Of a stretch of DNA of 64,000 nt, positions 53,631-64,000 are shown in pieces; the stretch's first letter is position 1, and each line of letters begins with the position of its first letter. Position numbers and translations under genes: made by a program. The DNA comes from Heterotrichella gracilis (Eukaryota > Sar > Xanthophyceae > Tribonematales > Xanthonemataceae), in NCBI GenBank assembly GCA_032358255.1, contig JAULBX010017748.1:23439-87438 (forward strand), written 5' to 3'. Below the pieces are notes generated by a model, which worked only from the letters and a program-made list of their open reading frames with translations, did not search any database and had not been told where the DNA came from.

Positions 53631-55443
53631 GGCACTCGCCCGGGTTTGGATATACAGGCTGAGGTTGTTTCGCTCCCCCGGCGGTCCTTTGACGAGGTGC
53701 AGCAGGCTGGTGGGTGGAAGCTAGTGTAGTAGCTTACAAACAATTGTGTTGCTACACAACTTAGGCATATATGTGCGCAGGGGGTTGTGGGCGATCGTCA
53801 AGACTGTGGGCTTGGAACCGCAGGAAAGGGGCTATGCATGCATATCGCAAACGCGTGTTTTTGGGCAACTTCTGCGAGGCATTGCATGTGCGTATCTCAC
53901 ACCAGCACACGTTCTCTCGGCCTATCCTGGGCGAGGAAAGTACAAGTTCGCCAGGCGGCACGTGTTCCTTCCCGCGGCCGCGCGGATAGCCGGCACGTGG
54001 ACCGATAACACTCCACTGCCTGGCACCTACATCCGGCAAAACACGTGGAAATTTGGAGATATGTCCGGCGCCGCAATTACAAAAGCCCGGATGGCCGTCC
54101 TAGGTGGCAGCCCAGCTTCGGAAGAAACAATCATGCAGACGAACGCCAAGCACTTGCGTTTTGCAGGTGCAAACGTGCATAAGGACGGCAGGGAACACAG
54201 GATCGGCTGACCGGACTGCAAACCACGCCCCTATGAACGACCCCCACCGCGTAACCATGCAAGTTTGACTCCACAGGCCTGCCATCCAGCCGGTCTGGCA
54301 CACCACCCTATGAGTGACGGCGGAAAAGGGTGACTCAAAACTGACGCAACATTTTTACCACCAAAACCTGGTGTCCTCGCGTTCGCCAACATGGAGTGGC
54401 TGGGTGGGGAGAGTCAGTGAGCAGAGTCGTCGAATCTGCCCTGGCTGGGAGCGGAGGGGCACGGGGTTTGCTGCCGGTCTGCGGCTACTATCGTCAAGCC
54501 AGAGTGTCGGCTCAGAGAGGGAGCAAGTAAGTGCGTCCCTTTAACCTTGACAGGCACACAGCGACGGCTTGGGGGGTGGGTGACTCTTCAGGGACTGGGT
54601 GGGAGGGGTATCGACACCCTCGGCTGGTGAACGGCCTTGCAGCGAGCTATTGGACGAATCCAGACGGGCGCAGGAGCAGGGAACATGGGGATAGTGTTGA
54701 GTCACAGCGCTTACAGGGAGAAAGTTCCATACCAGCCGATACGCACCACAGCAGCCGGGTGTTCCCCCACACAGCAGCAGCGGCGTTTGCAGAGCAGACT
54801 CGGTCGAGCCGTGCCCCGGGAACGATGCCAGCTGGTGTGCAAGGAGCGGGTTTCGACAGCCTTGCCGAGGGACCCTGCACCCAGCCCCCACCCAGGCTTG
54901 TAGGCAATTGTGCTGACCGCCAAACCACCATGTCCCACGACCACATATACCACACCACCGCCAGCCAGCTTACGCTACAGACTCTCCTCGTTTGGGGAAT
55001 CACTCCACTCGTTCTGCACGCATGCATCGCTAGCCGGTGACGCAGCCGGGAGGCCTGTTCAACGCAGTCAGCCATGCCATGCCACGCAGCCACCATCTCG
55101 GGAACACGCATCGCAGCACCCGTCGCTCTCTAGCACGCACCGCGACTTTTTTTGAGACTGCGCCACGCGAAAATCGCCTTGGTCAGCGCCACATCACCGT
55201 CCGGAAACAGCATCCGTCGCCACACGCCTAGCCACCACACCCACCAGCACGTGCACCCCGCCACCCGCCACCCTGCTCCTACCCACCCCTCTTGTGTCAC
55301 CCACGCACTCCCCTTGACCAAGCCAGTCGAAAGACACGCAACCTTTCCGCATCCTGGAGCTTGCTACGATGGCTAGGTCACTCCCATGCCTATCTGTAGC
55401 TAACTGCCGATTTCCTGATACACTCCCCTCGTGCCCCACAGAG
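53631..55443. promoter_or_regulatory. Divergent promoter region with three CACGTG G-boxes
   Basis: Between the minus-strand gene starting at 53630 and the plus-strand gene starting at 55444. CACGTG cores lie at 53959-53964, 53994-53999 and 54042-54047, three in 89 bp, about 330-415 bp upstream of the 53630 start. G-boxes bind bZIP and bHLH factors in green plants. The rest (54300-55370) has long but compositionally random ORFs. Confidence 0.45.
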
Positions 55444-58400
55444 ATGCCTGTCAAGATGGAGCGCTGCAGTTCCCTAGAGGACTTCCACAAGTGGTCAAAC
55501 GGGCACGCAGTGGATGCAACCAACCCCCGAGTACCCACCGCCACCAACGGCGTCCACCCCCACACCAATGGGACCACCACCACCGCCACCACCACCGCCA
55601 ACGGCGCAACCACCAACGGCCACCATGGGCCGCCGCCGCTGCCACCCTCCACAGCACCAGCCGCCGCGGGCGGGGCGCCACCACCACCAGCCGCAGCAGC
55701 AGCAGCGGCACCACCGCTCCCCCCACTCCCCCCCACCAAGCCACCCCCCACCAAGGACGCAGCTAGTGAGTGGCTCCACCCCTCCATACTCACAGCAGCA
55801 GCGGCGGAACCCGCCAATGGCGCCATCGCCGCCAACGGCATCATCACCGCTAATGGCGCCATCAGCGCCAGCGGTGCCACAGGCGCGGCGGCCCCGGCGG
55901 CAGAAAATGCAGAGGATTTTGCTCAGACCCGCTACATGGCCCAGCACATGGAGACCATCCAGGTGGACCACATCTTTGAGTCTTTTGGGACCCTCCAGGT
56001 CCCGGACCTTTTCCAGGTGTTCACTGGGGATGACGCGCACATCCAGGTGAGCTGGGGGTGGCGGGTGGGGGAAAGGGGTGTTGCATGGCAGAGGGGAGAA
56101 TGGGGGCAAAGCGGGTGAAGGGTTGGGTGTATGCTGCTGCTCCATGGGGTGTTAAGCACATGGTGAGGTGGTGGAGCCAATGGGAGGGTGATTGGGGGCA
56201 TGACATGATAGGGGTGGGTGTTGGCGATGGGAGTACTGGCATGCCATGGCGAGGTGGTGGTGAAGGCGGTGGCGGCGGCGGTGGTGGGGGTGGTGGTGGT
56301 GAGCTCTCACGCATTCATCACCTCACCTGTGCACCGGAGGGAGGGGTGTTGAGCCATGGCTTGGTACTAAACCCGCTGGCGCGGCCTCATGCATGTGGGG
56401 TTGCATGCATGGGGATGCAAGGGGTTGCATGGGGATGGGCACAGCGCACCTGCACAATTGTGGAGGGTCCGGCGTTGATGGAAAATGCCAACAGATTATG
56501 CATAATTGTAGTTGATGTCCAGCATGCATTTTGCGGATTGTTTATTGGGGCGCATTAGAGGATGCGGGAAGCATTTGCAGGATACTACTCTGAAGGGAGA
56601 ATTCATGGCTGTAGTTGGGAATTTAAGGGCATGCCGATGGCAGGGTTTAGGGTTGAGATGGCTTGTGACGCCCTGTGTGCGCCACCCCTGCCTCATCATT
56701 CCTCCCGCTACATGGTCAACTGGCTGCAATTGTTGATGACCAGCGTGGGTATTCGGGATGATGCAGTGCAGTAAATTGCACTGGATGACCCACTGGTGCA
56801 CATAGTTGATCCTTTTTGTTAACGGTCACTGGTGGGAACACGTGTGCCCGCCGTCCCCTTACTCAGGGTGTTTAGGGGTAAAGGATTTCCTATGTGCAGG
56901 GTGTAGGGTGTAGGAATCCTCTTTGCGCCACACCTGATCATGCCATCCCCACTTGCCTCCAGGTCGACGAATCGAAGGAGTCTAAGATGGAGGAGGTGGG
57001 CAGCGTGGTGCAGGACCTATTGGAAGCATCCACAGCAGGTGAGAAAACCTAGGAAAAAACCCACACGTAAAAGCCTAAAGCCTACACATAAACCCTAAAC
57101 CCAAAGGTGAGGAGCTAGTGGGGGCATGCACAGCAGGTGGGAAGCCCTTAAACCCTTAAACTACCGTGGGAAAACCTATTCATGGAACCTTGGCCTCGCC
57201 ATGCCTGTGTGCGCCTTGCAAGGAACCTGCCATGCACAGCCACAGCCACCTCGCACCCTCAATGCCACTCCCACCTGCATCGGTTCCCGCGTTGTACACC
57301 CACATCCACATACGGCACAGTCACAATGCACCTGCATCGCACATGCATTGTGCCGTGGCAGCACAGGCTTGGGGACCCCACCCGCCTACTGCATGCCAGT
57401 ACTGGGGGTTGGCTGTGGGTGCGCATACTAGCTAGGAATTGGGGGGTTGCAGTATCGCACACTGGCCATGCGCGGGTGGCTGGGAACGGCAGGCGAACAG
57501 TAGATACCTCGCGTAGGTTGTTAGTTTTGTAGGATCATTCGCCAGGAATTTGAGTAAATGGTGGTGTGCAATGTAGCGATTGAGGAAACATGCAGCACTT
57601 TGCGCCCAAAATTTTGTGGCAAGGAAACATTTCCGCTTCCCTAGAATATTCAAATCCTCATCCCCTCTTCTTTCTCGTCCAACCCCCTTGACCTTCCACC
57701 CCCATCCCCCCTGCAGCCCTGGCCAGCAGCACCGCCCCCCACCAGGACCTCACCATGCCCCCCCACCTCAACGGCGCCACCACCCACCACCACCACCACC
57801 AGCCCATTGTGGCCACCGGCCTCCCCAACGGCTCAATGCTGCTATCTCCCCCTGGTCCCTCCCCCGCAATGCCATCCTCTTCAGCGCTCACTACCGTGAA
57901 CGGGGTCACGGAGCCGCAGGTAAGGGGAGACCCTAAAAACCCTAGAATCCCTGCATTTATGCTTGCAGCCACTGCTCCCTTGCTGCCTACCAGGGCCTAT
58001 CCTGTCCATTGCCAGTCATCATGATGTGGCGACTCCCCACCTTGTGTACTTCAGTCTGGCATGGACCGTTTGCGCTGCATTTCTCATCAGAGCATACAAG
58101 GTAGCGGTGGTAGTGGCGGCAGGGGCGCCGGCGGTGATGGCGGCTGTGGCAGCATTGATGGTGGTGACACCCATGTGCAGTGAATTGCAAGGGAACCTCA
58201 CAATCCTCCCCCTCCCCTCCTCACCCCCCCCCTTCCCCCCCACACAGACCACCTCTGTCCTCATCACAAACAGCCCGGCTGTCCCCCTCCTCCCCCTCCC
58301 CCCCGCCGACCCCCTCCCCTTGGGTTCCCCCTCCCACATGAAAGCCGCGGCAAACCCCCTGCAGCGGGCGTCCACGTCGGAAAAAGTGCCCTTTGTGGAC

Positions 58401-61400
58401 CAGCAGAAATTCGGGGATCAGCAGACATTTGTGCCCGTGTTTGTGCCCCTGGATCTCTCCACTGACTCAGGTACAGCCCCTTGTAATGTTATATTATGTT
58501 TCAGAGGCATTTGTTGTACTGTATGTGCATCACATGTTGCATTGTATGTACATTGAATCGATATGGAATACCGCGTAGTGGCCATTTGCCTTTGGCAGGC
58601 AGTGGGTCGGTGGCATTGATTCAGCGTTCAACCATTCAGGAGGGTGCACAACACCTGCGCCAACATTGACATTGACAAGGCATGCGCCTGCGCATGTCAT
58701 TGACCGTATCTCTCTAGTCCTTACCCCCACGGTGTAGCCCAGGCACTGAATGTTGGGCTACACCTACCCGAAACCCTAAACCTTAAAACCCTAAACCCTA
58801 CCATGATTACTTGTGGACCCGCACACTGTCTATCAGTATGCAGCCACCACCACCGCCCTCCGCTCCTCACCCCTCACTCCCCTACCCCCCCTAACCCCCC
58901 TCATCCCGCAGGCGAGGGCTCTGAAGGCAAGGCCGACCCCGCGCTATGGCCGCAGCCGCTCACAGTGGATCCTGAATGGTCACTGGTCAAGGGGAGGCAG
59001 AAGAGGGTACCGGGCGGAGACCCGCTGGACGTAAGTAATTTATAAAAATAGAGAAATATAACATTAGAAGGGAAGACAATAAAGAACCCCAGGAGGCAGA
59101 GAGGGTATCGGGCGGGGACCCGCTGGACGTGAGTGAATTTGGCTTTCTAGGACGGTAGTTTCTATCTTGCAGCCTTATGCAGACTGGGTTGGTTTGATGG
59201 AGGGTGATGTAGCTGCGGTGGGGGTATTGCTGTGGTTGTTGCCTAGCAACAGGTTGTAGGGTTGTAGGGTTCTCAGAACGCTTAGCTCTGCAACCCTTAC
59301 TCTCTGCCTGCAAAATACAACCCTGCTGCCCACGTGTCCATGCCAAACAAGAAATGCACAAATTTTCATCCAAAACCCTGAACCCTTCCCCCACCTCTCA
59401 ACAGTCCGAGCCCTTCCGCCGCTTCATCCACATGATACACACTATTTTAAGCGAGTTTGCACCTGGTCGGCGCGTCTTTGCGTTAGGCAATACTGCTGCA
59501 AATCCCCACCTGAAATCGCCAAAAACACACCTCACAAAATCAACTCCCTGCAAAACCCTGCAAAACCCTGCAGAATCCTTCCTCAACCTCCCCTCCTCCC
59601 CCGCCCCGCAGTTTGAGCCCTTCCGCCGCTTCATTCACATGATCCGCACCAACTCCACTGAGTTCGAAGCCGGCGGCCGCGTGCTGCGCATGAAGCAATA
59701 CCTGCGCGCGGATGTGGGCCCCAAGGTGGTTGATGTGGTGCTGGATGCCCTGAAGGAGAACACGCGGGTGGAGGCGCTGTACATCCAGAACTTCGAGCTG
59801 GTGAGGGTGGGGTGTGGCGGGGTAGTGGGTATGACGTGGTGAGGTGTTTTTGGTGTGTTTTTCCTCAGGTTTGGGTAGGATTTATATGGTTTGTGGGTAT
59901 GGCGTTGTGGGTCCTAAGGCGGTGGTTGTGGTGCTGGATGCCCTCAAGGAAAATGGGGTGCCAGGGGGTATGGGTGGTGGATGTGCCCCGGGAGTGCACC
60001 ACCAAGTGCCAATTGTCGCCATGGCACTCAATGCCATCTTCCAGCAAATGTGCCCATGCAATTAACACAGTCCACCCACAAAATGCACCCACTCGCTCCC
60101 ACACCCCATCCCACCACTCCCTCACCCCCCTCCCCTCCCCCACCCCCGCAGGGCATGCACGACCCCCAGCTGGAGCGGCTGACCGAGGTGCTGCGCTTGG
60201 GCCGCATCTGGGCGCTCAACGTTGGTGAGAACTTCCAGATCAGCCTGCCCGCGTGGGAGGTCTTCACGCGCGCCCTGCCCGAGACCTCGGTGTCCTATCT
60301 CTACGTGAGCGAGCACCACCTGGTGCGGACCAATTTGAAGAACCAGATGCGCGACGCGATCCGGGGGAACAGGAGGTGGGTGGTGGCGGGTTGTGGTTGT
60401 GGTTGGGGGAGGGAGGGTGCTGGGTTCAAATGGGTGTGTGGCAGGGTTGGGTGTTGTCCTGGGGATGAGCACACATCGCAATGCTTGGGAAGGGGTGGAA
60501 TGAATTGCCCATCTACAGTTCAATCGCCTCCTCCTGGCGCCCTGGCTTCTGTCACGCGTGCGCTGCGTACGCACCCTCAGCCTAGTAACAGGTGCACTAG
60601 TGACCCACATGGCATCAGGGGCCCACATGACCCACATGGCACCGGTGTGCACAAGGTGTCATGTGGGTCATGTGGGCCCCAGGGTGCCAGATGCACTAGT
60701 AAACGGGTGCACAAGCTTGCGAATTTCAATCCTCCCCATCCCGCCTAATGCAACTATTCCCCCCTTGCCCCCGCAGGCGGCTCAGCCCCCGAGATCCCGA
60801 GGTCATCATCCGCATCGGCAACATGTGGTACAACCCAAAGCTGCCTTCGGACCTTGGTGAGTGCACAATTATTTTATTATTGGTATTATTATCGTCATTG
60901 TTATTACATGTGGTACAAACTACAGCTGCCATTGGACCTCGGTGAGTGCACTAGTGCAAGGGGAAGAGGGAGGAGGGGTAGGGAATACCAGGGTTTGAAG
61001 TGGAGATTGTATGGATACCTTTCCTGGCAGAAATTTCCGGGATGCACCCCCTAAATCTCCCAACCCCCCAGTGGCCCCCCGCTGCAGCACAACTTCTGAC
61101 CCCTTCCTTCCCCTCCCCTGCAGTCCAACCTAGCGACAAAAACTTGCAACACGACAGGGACTACCAGCTATCCCTGGCCGCCGGCCCCGTGCTGGGCCAG
61201 GGTGGCGGGGGCTATGCAGGGGGGGCCAAGGGGGCCAAGAAGCGCAAAGGGGAGGTGGTGGGCAATGGCAAGGCTGTGCAGAAGAAGGCCAAAGCTCCTC
61301 TGCCAGCCAAGTCAGGTGGGTGCAGGGTTTTGGTTGTGGGTTAGGGTTTCTGAGGTTGGGTTTTTCGTGGGTATCATGGTGTGGTGTTGTTGGTCGGTGG

Positions 61401-63873
61401 GTGGGTGGGTGGGGGACCAAGCTGCATGGGAAGCTGGGCATGTGCCGGGTGAAGCCCTGCTGAAAACCCTGAAGGCTTGGGGCTGGCGTTTCACCCAGGG
61501 CGGCTCATTTCGTTCCATACCATTTGCAGTCAGGCTCAGCTTTGTTATCACCAGTGATAGCGGGGTTCAAGGGTTGAGGGTTAGGGTTTAGGGTTTTGGG
61601 GTTGGCCGCTAGCCCTCCAATTTATCCACCGTCCCGCTCCCCACCACCACCACCAACGCGCCTGACCCCTCCCCACCCCCACCCCCCACAGCCAAGCCCA
61701 CCCCCAACTCCCGCCACTACGACCCCCCACCGCCCACCCACCACCACCCCACCAACGGCCACGGCAAGGGGAGCGAGGATGTGCTGTTTGATCTGAGCGA
61801 CGGGGAGGACGATCACTCCGCCTCCCTCCTGTCGATCGATCAGGACATGGACATGGAAATGGAAGCTGAGTTGAGCGACTCTGGGAGGAGTTCGAGGTGC
61901 GGGGAAAGGGGGAGGGGAGTGGTGAAGGGGACTAGGGCTATATAATATAAGTTCCAGTGTTGATTTGTACCCGTGAAGCCAGCACATGAGTCGCGGAAAC
62001 TTGGCGCTGAAATCCTGCAGAAAGTGACCCCATGCGGGCTGCGAACCCTGGGCGGCCCCGCACAAATCCAGCCCCCTCTCCCACCGCTCAACCTTACCAA
62101 AACTCACCAAAACTCTACAGAATTTGGCAAGCAACAGGAACGTCTGCACAGTACCGCACACCCCCTCTCCCCCACCCGCAGGCGCTCCAAAAGCCACGCC
62201 GCGTCAGTGTGGCGATCCGCGCTGCGCACCCTAGGCGGCCCCGCACGACCCATTCCTCTCTCCCACCTTTCAGCCCTACTGAAATGCACCGAATACCCCT
62301 CCAGTAATGGACAAGCAGCAGGATTGTCTGTACAGTAGCTCACCTCCCACACCCCTCCCACACCCACAGGCGCTCCAAGAGCCACGCCGCCTCAGTGTGG
62401 CGATCCGCGCTGCGCACCCTGGGTGGCCCCGCGCACCGCCGCTCCTCCCCACCCCCCCTCATCCAGGGCACCCACGAGCCAGACCCCACACTGCGCATTC
62501 CAAAGTCGGCAGCGGCCCGTGCCGCCGCCCGCGCCGCCGCTGCTCAGCACCCTCCCGCCCAGCGCACCACCAATAACAGCCTCAAGGCAGGCAAGTAAAT
62601 ATTTCGACATGATATTGGCATAGGCAAAAGGGGGGAATTACCCTGCCTAAGGGTTTTGGGGGTTTTCCTCTTGTTTTTGGGGTGGTTGTTAACCTGTCTT
62701 CCCCAGTGTGGTCTTGCCTGTGGATGGTGTTGCTGTTGCTGCAGGTCCAAGGCAGGAGAGTGTCTTGCTTAAGGTTTAGGGTTTGTTCATTGTTGTTGCT
62801 GCGGTGCGTTTTGTTTTTCCATTTTCCCCCTCGTTTCGTTCACTCTTGTTGCCGTTACAATGCATTGCTTGTCTCCCTGGGATTCCTGGATTCAAGTAGG
62901 TATCTCTTTGCATTAGATTCCCTTCCTTGCTGGCAAGACCACCCTCGTGAAGGGGCACTTGTACCGTCACATCATAACTCCCATAAATACCCTCTAGTTA
63001 ATGTTTCCTTTCCCCCTGCAGGCAAGACCACCCCTGTGAATGGGCGCATCCGCCCCCCCGCAGTCAACCCCCCGAAGGCCAAGGCCACGGTGGCCGACCT
63101 GGTGGGGTGCGGGATACTGCCAGCTGGCAAGAAGAAGTTCGTGGTGGGGCAGCACCAGGAGGTGTACGCCACCATCAAGGCAGACGGTGAGTAGGGTTCT
63201 AGCTTTGGCTGTAGGGTTCTGGTGCACGCTGACGTATGGCTTTGGCTGGGGAGTAGGGTTTTGGGTTGGGCTTGCCATTTCTAGGTTGGGCTTTAGGGTT
63301 TGGGTGCATGGGATAGGGTTTTGGCGCGGGCAAGCAAGAGTTTGTGGTGGGGCACCCCCAAGAGGTGTATGCCACCATCAAAGCAGATGGTAGGTAGGGT
63401 TCTGGCTTTGGCTATAGTGTTCTGGTGCACGCTGACGTATGGTTTTGGCGGGGGAGTAGGGCTTGCCATATTTAGCTAATCGTTTGGAAAGCAGCATACG
63501 CGTGCAGGCGGTCTGCAATGCCCGCACCTTCGCATCCATATCCATTTGCATTAGCGGTTCTGCGGGGACACGACACTATTCTTCTTCACCCTTCCGCCAT
63601 ATGCGCTAGCCCTCCCTCAGCCCTGCATACCCCCCCTGCCCTATTTTACCCACTTCCCCTTCCTCCCCTTGCGCCAACTCCCTCCTCCCACCCCCCGCAG
63701 GCGGTGTGGTGTACAACACCCGCACCTTCCCATCCATCTCCGCGTTCGCCCTGGCGGTGCTGCGGGAACGGTACCCCGCCCGCCAGGCCTGCGACGGCTG
63801 GAAGGAGGTGGCATACAATGGGCAGAAGCTGGATGTGCTGCGCCAGCAGTACTACGAAGCCCAGGGGGTGTGA
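55444..63873 (+). CDS. Protein with protist LRR-like module and C-terminal RAMA domain
   Basis: Thirteen exons: 55444-56046, 56963-57038, 57717-57919, 58248-58470, 58912-59030, 59612-59800, 60152-60375, 60777-60856, 61124-61315, 61692-61896, 62370-62590, 63022-63186 and 63701-63873. They give 890 residues, all in phase. The N-terminal 400 residues are low complexity (Ala/Pro/Thr/Asn, a His run). Residues about 409-572 form an LRR-like module (VEALYIQNFEL, IWALNVGENFQISLPAWEVF, TSVSYLYVSEH, NMWYNPKLP). A basic, then acidic linker follows. Residues about 800-890 match the RAMA domain (VADLVGCGILPAGKKKFVV ... NTRTFPSISAFALAVL ... CDGWKEVAYNGQKLDVLRQ). RAMA domains accompany adenine methylases and can read N6-methyladenine; that role here is inference. 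The start could be 55369. A CAG just before 55442 may be an acceptor from a 5' exon. Confidence 0.82.
57105..57150 (+). repeat. Echo of RAMA-gene exon-2 end
   Basis: A short copy of the edge CACAGCAGGTG (true exon end 57038), about 100 nt downstream in the intron, after CCCTAAACCC. Confidence 0.55.
59091..59143 (+). repeat. Echo of RAMA-gene exon-5 end
   Basis: Repeats AGGCAGAGAGGGTATCGGGC and CCCGCTGGAC plus a GTGAGT donor (true exon end 59030) in the downstream intron. Confidence 0.85.
59400..59965 (+). repeat. Echoes flanking RAMA-gene exon 6 on both sides
   Basis: The exon is 59612-59800. Its start (codons for EPFRRFIHMI) is copied with acceptor at about 59402-59490, upstream. Its middle and end (VGPKVV..VLDALKEN) are copied at about 59893-59960, downstream. 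Confidence 0.85.
60903..60955 (+). repeat. Echo of RAMA-gene exon-8 end
   Basis: Repeats ACATGTGGTACAA, CTGCC and GACCT plus the GGTGAGTGCAC donor of the exon ending at 60856. Confidence 0.85.
62030..62300 (+). repeat. Two echoes of RAMA-gene exon-11 start
   Basis: The true exon starts at 62370 (codons for RSKSHAASVWRSALRTLGGP). A close copy with intact acceptor lies at about 62177-62275 and runs into an in-frame stop at 62336-62338. A shorter copy lies at about 62030-62075. Spacing is about 190 bp. Confidence 0.88.
62591..63021 (+). other. Likely GC-AG intron in the RAMA gene
   Basis: Exon 11 ends AAGGCAG with a GCAAGT donor, the typical strong GC-type site; the acceptor is CCCTGCAG before 63022. 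Joining keeps the frame into the RAMA domain. Reading through gives a stop (TAA at 62596-62598) after two residues. Confidence 0.72.
63320..63572 (+). repeat. Echoes of RAMA-gene exon-12 end and exon-13 start in one intron
   Basis: 63325-63440 closely repeats 63127-63240 (codons for KKFVVGQHQEVYATIKAD, the donor and the start of the intron). 63505-63570 is a diverged copy of the exon 13 start (true start 63701; CCCGCACCTTC..ATCCAT). Each lies on the expected side. Confidence 0.85.
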
Positions 63874-63969
63874 AGGGTGGGGTGTGGCCAGGGAAAGCGG
63901 GGAGGGGAGGGGAGGGTGGTTTTTCCTCCTGGTGTGGCGGCGCGGGGCGTTGTGGGAGGGGGGGGTGCG

Positions 63970-64000
63970 AGGAGGGGGGGGGGGGGGGGGGTGGGGGGGG
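63970..64000. repeat. Poly-G tract at window edge
   Basis: Almost pure G for 30 nt, just after the RAMA gene. It may be genuine or a sequencing or assembly artefact. Confidence 0.6.

Noticed and set aside
53746-54210. 154-residue open frame on the plus strand
   Set aside because: No recognisable motif, no splice partner, and it overlaps a probable promoter with G-boxes; composition looks random.
54531-55040. 169-residue open frame upstream of the RAMA gene
   Set aside because: No domain, competing frames of similar length on both strands, no supporting splice structure.

Overview
The window looks like nuclear DNA of a green alga, most probably a core chlorophyte (Chlorophyceae or a relative). 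It is intron-dense. It carries a plant-type double-AP2 transcription factor, a membrane kinase with a proline-rich, N-glycosylation-rich ectodomain, a plant-type strawberry-notch/FORGETTER1 helicase with a PHD finger, and a plant-type complex I ESSS subunit. Candidate TGTAA poly(A) signals and TTTAGGG-type heptamers recur. No prokaryotic operon, tRNA, rRNA or CRISPR was seen. The species cannot be named from the sequence alone.

Layout: 1-3213 (-) AP2 factor, open at the left edge; 4534-10148 (+) receptor-like kinase, 10 exons; 10849-24390 (-) 5-oxoprolinase, 25 exons; 25295-32835 (-) three tandem F-box/LRR paralogues; 34727-50261 (-) SBNO-type helicase, 30 exons; 50888-51522 (+) complex I ESSS-like subunit; 52060-53630 (-) small unrecognised gene with a transit-like N-terminus; 55444-63873 (+) protein with an LRR-like module and a C-terminal RAMA domain, including a GC-AG intron. 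Exon borders were chosen by hand. Every join in the multi-exon genes keeps codon phase, and the 5-oxoprolinase model is collinear with the known family from end to end.

The genes form no evident pathway; they are ordinary eukaryotic neighbours (kinase signalling, glutathione-cycle metabolism, chromatin, protein turnover, respiration).

The striking feature is structural. Almost every intron-rich gene holds degenerate or near-identical copies of its own splice junctions. Copies of an exon start lie only in the intron upstream of that exon; copies of an exon end lie only in the intron or 3' flank downstream. They are separated by telomere-like TAGGGTTT spacers and sometimes amplified into tandem arrays (106-bp units at 42.1-42.7 kb; units at 14.2-14.7 kb; units at 21.9-22.7 kb). 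Both 100-N assembly gaps fall inside such arrays. One F-box paralogue also shows a likely recent intron gain flanked by a 14-nt direct repeat.
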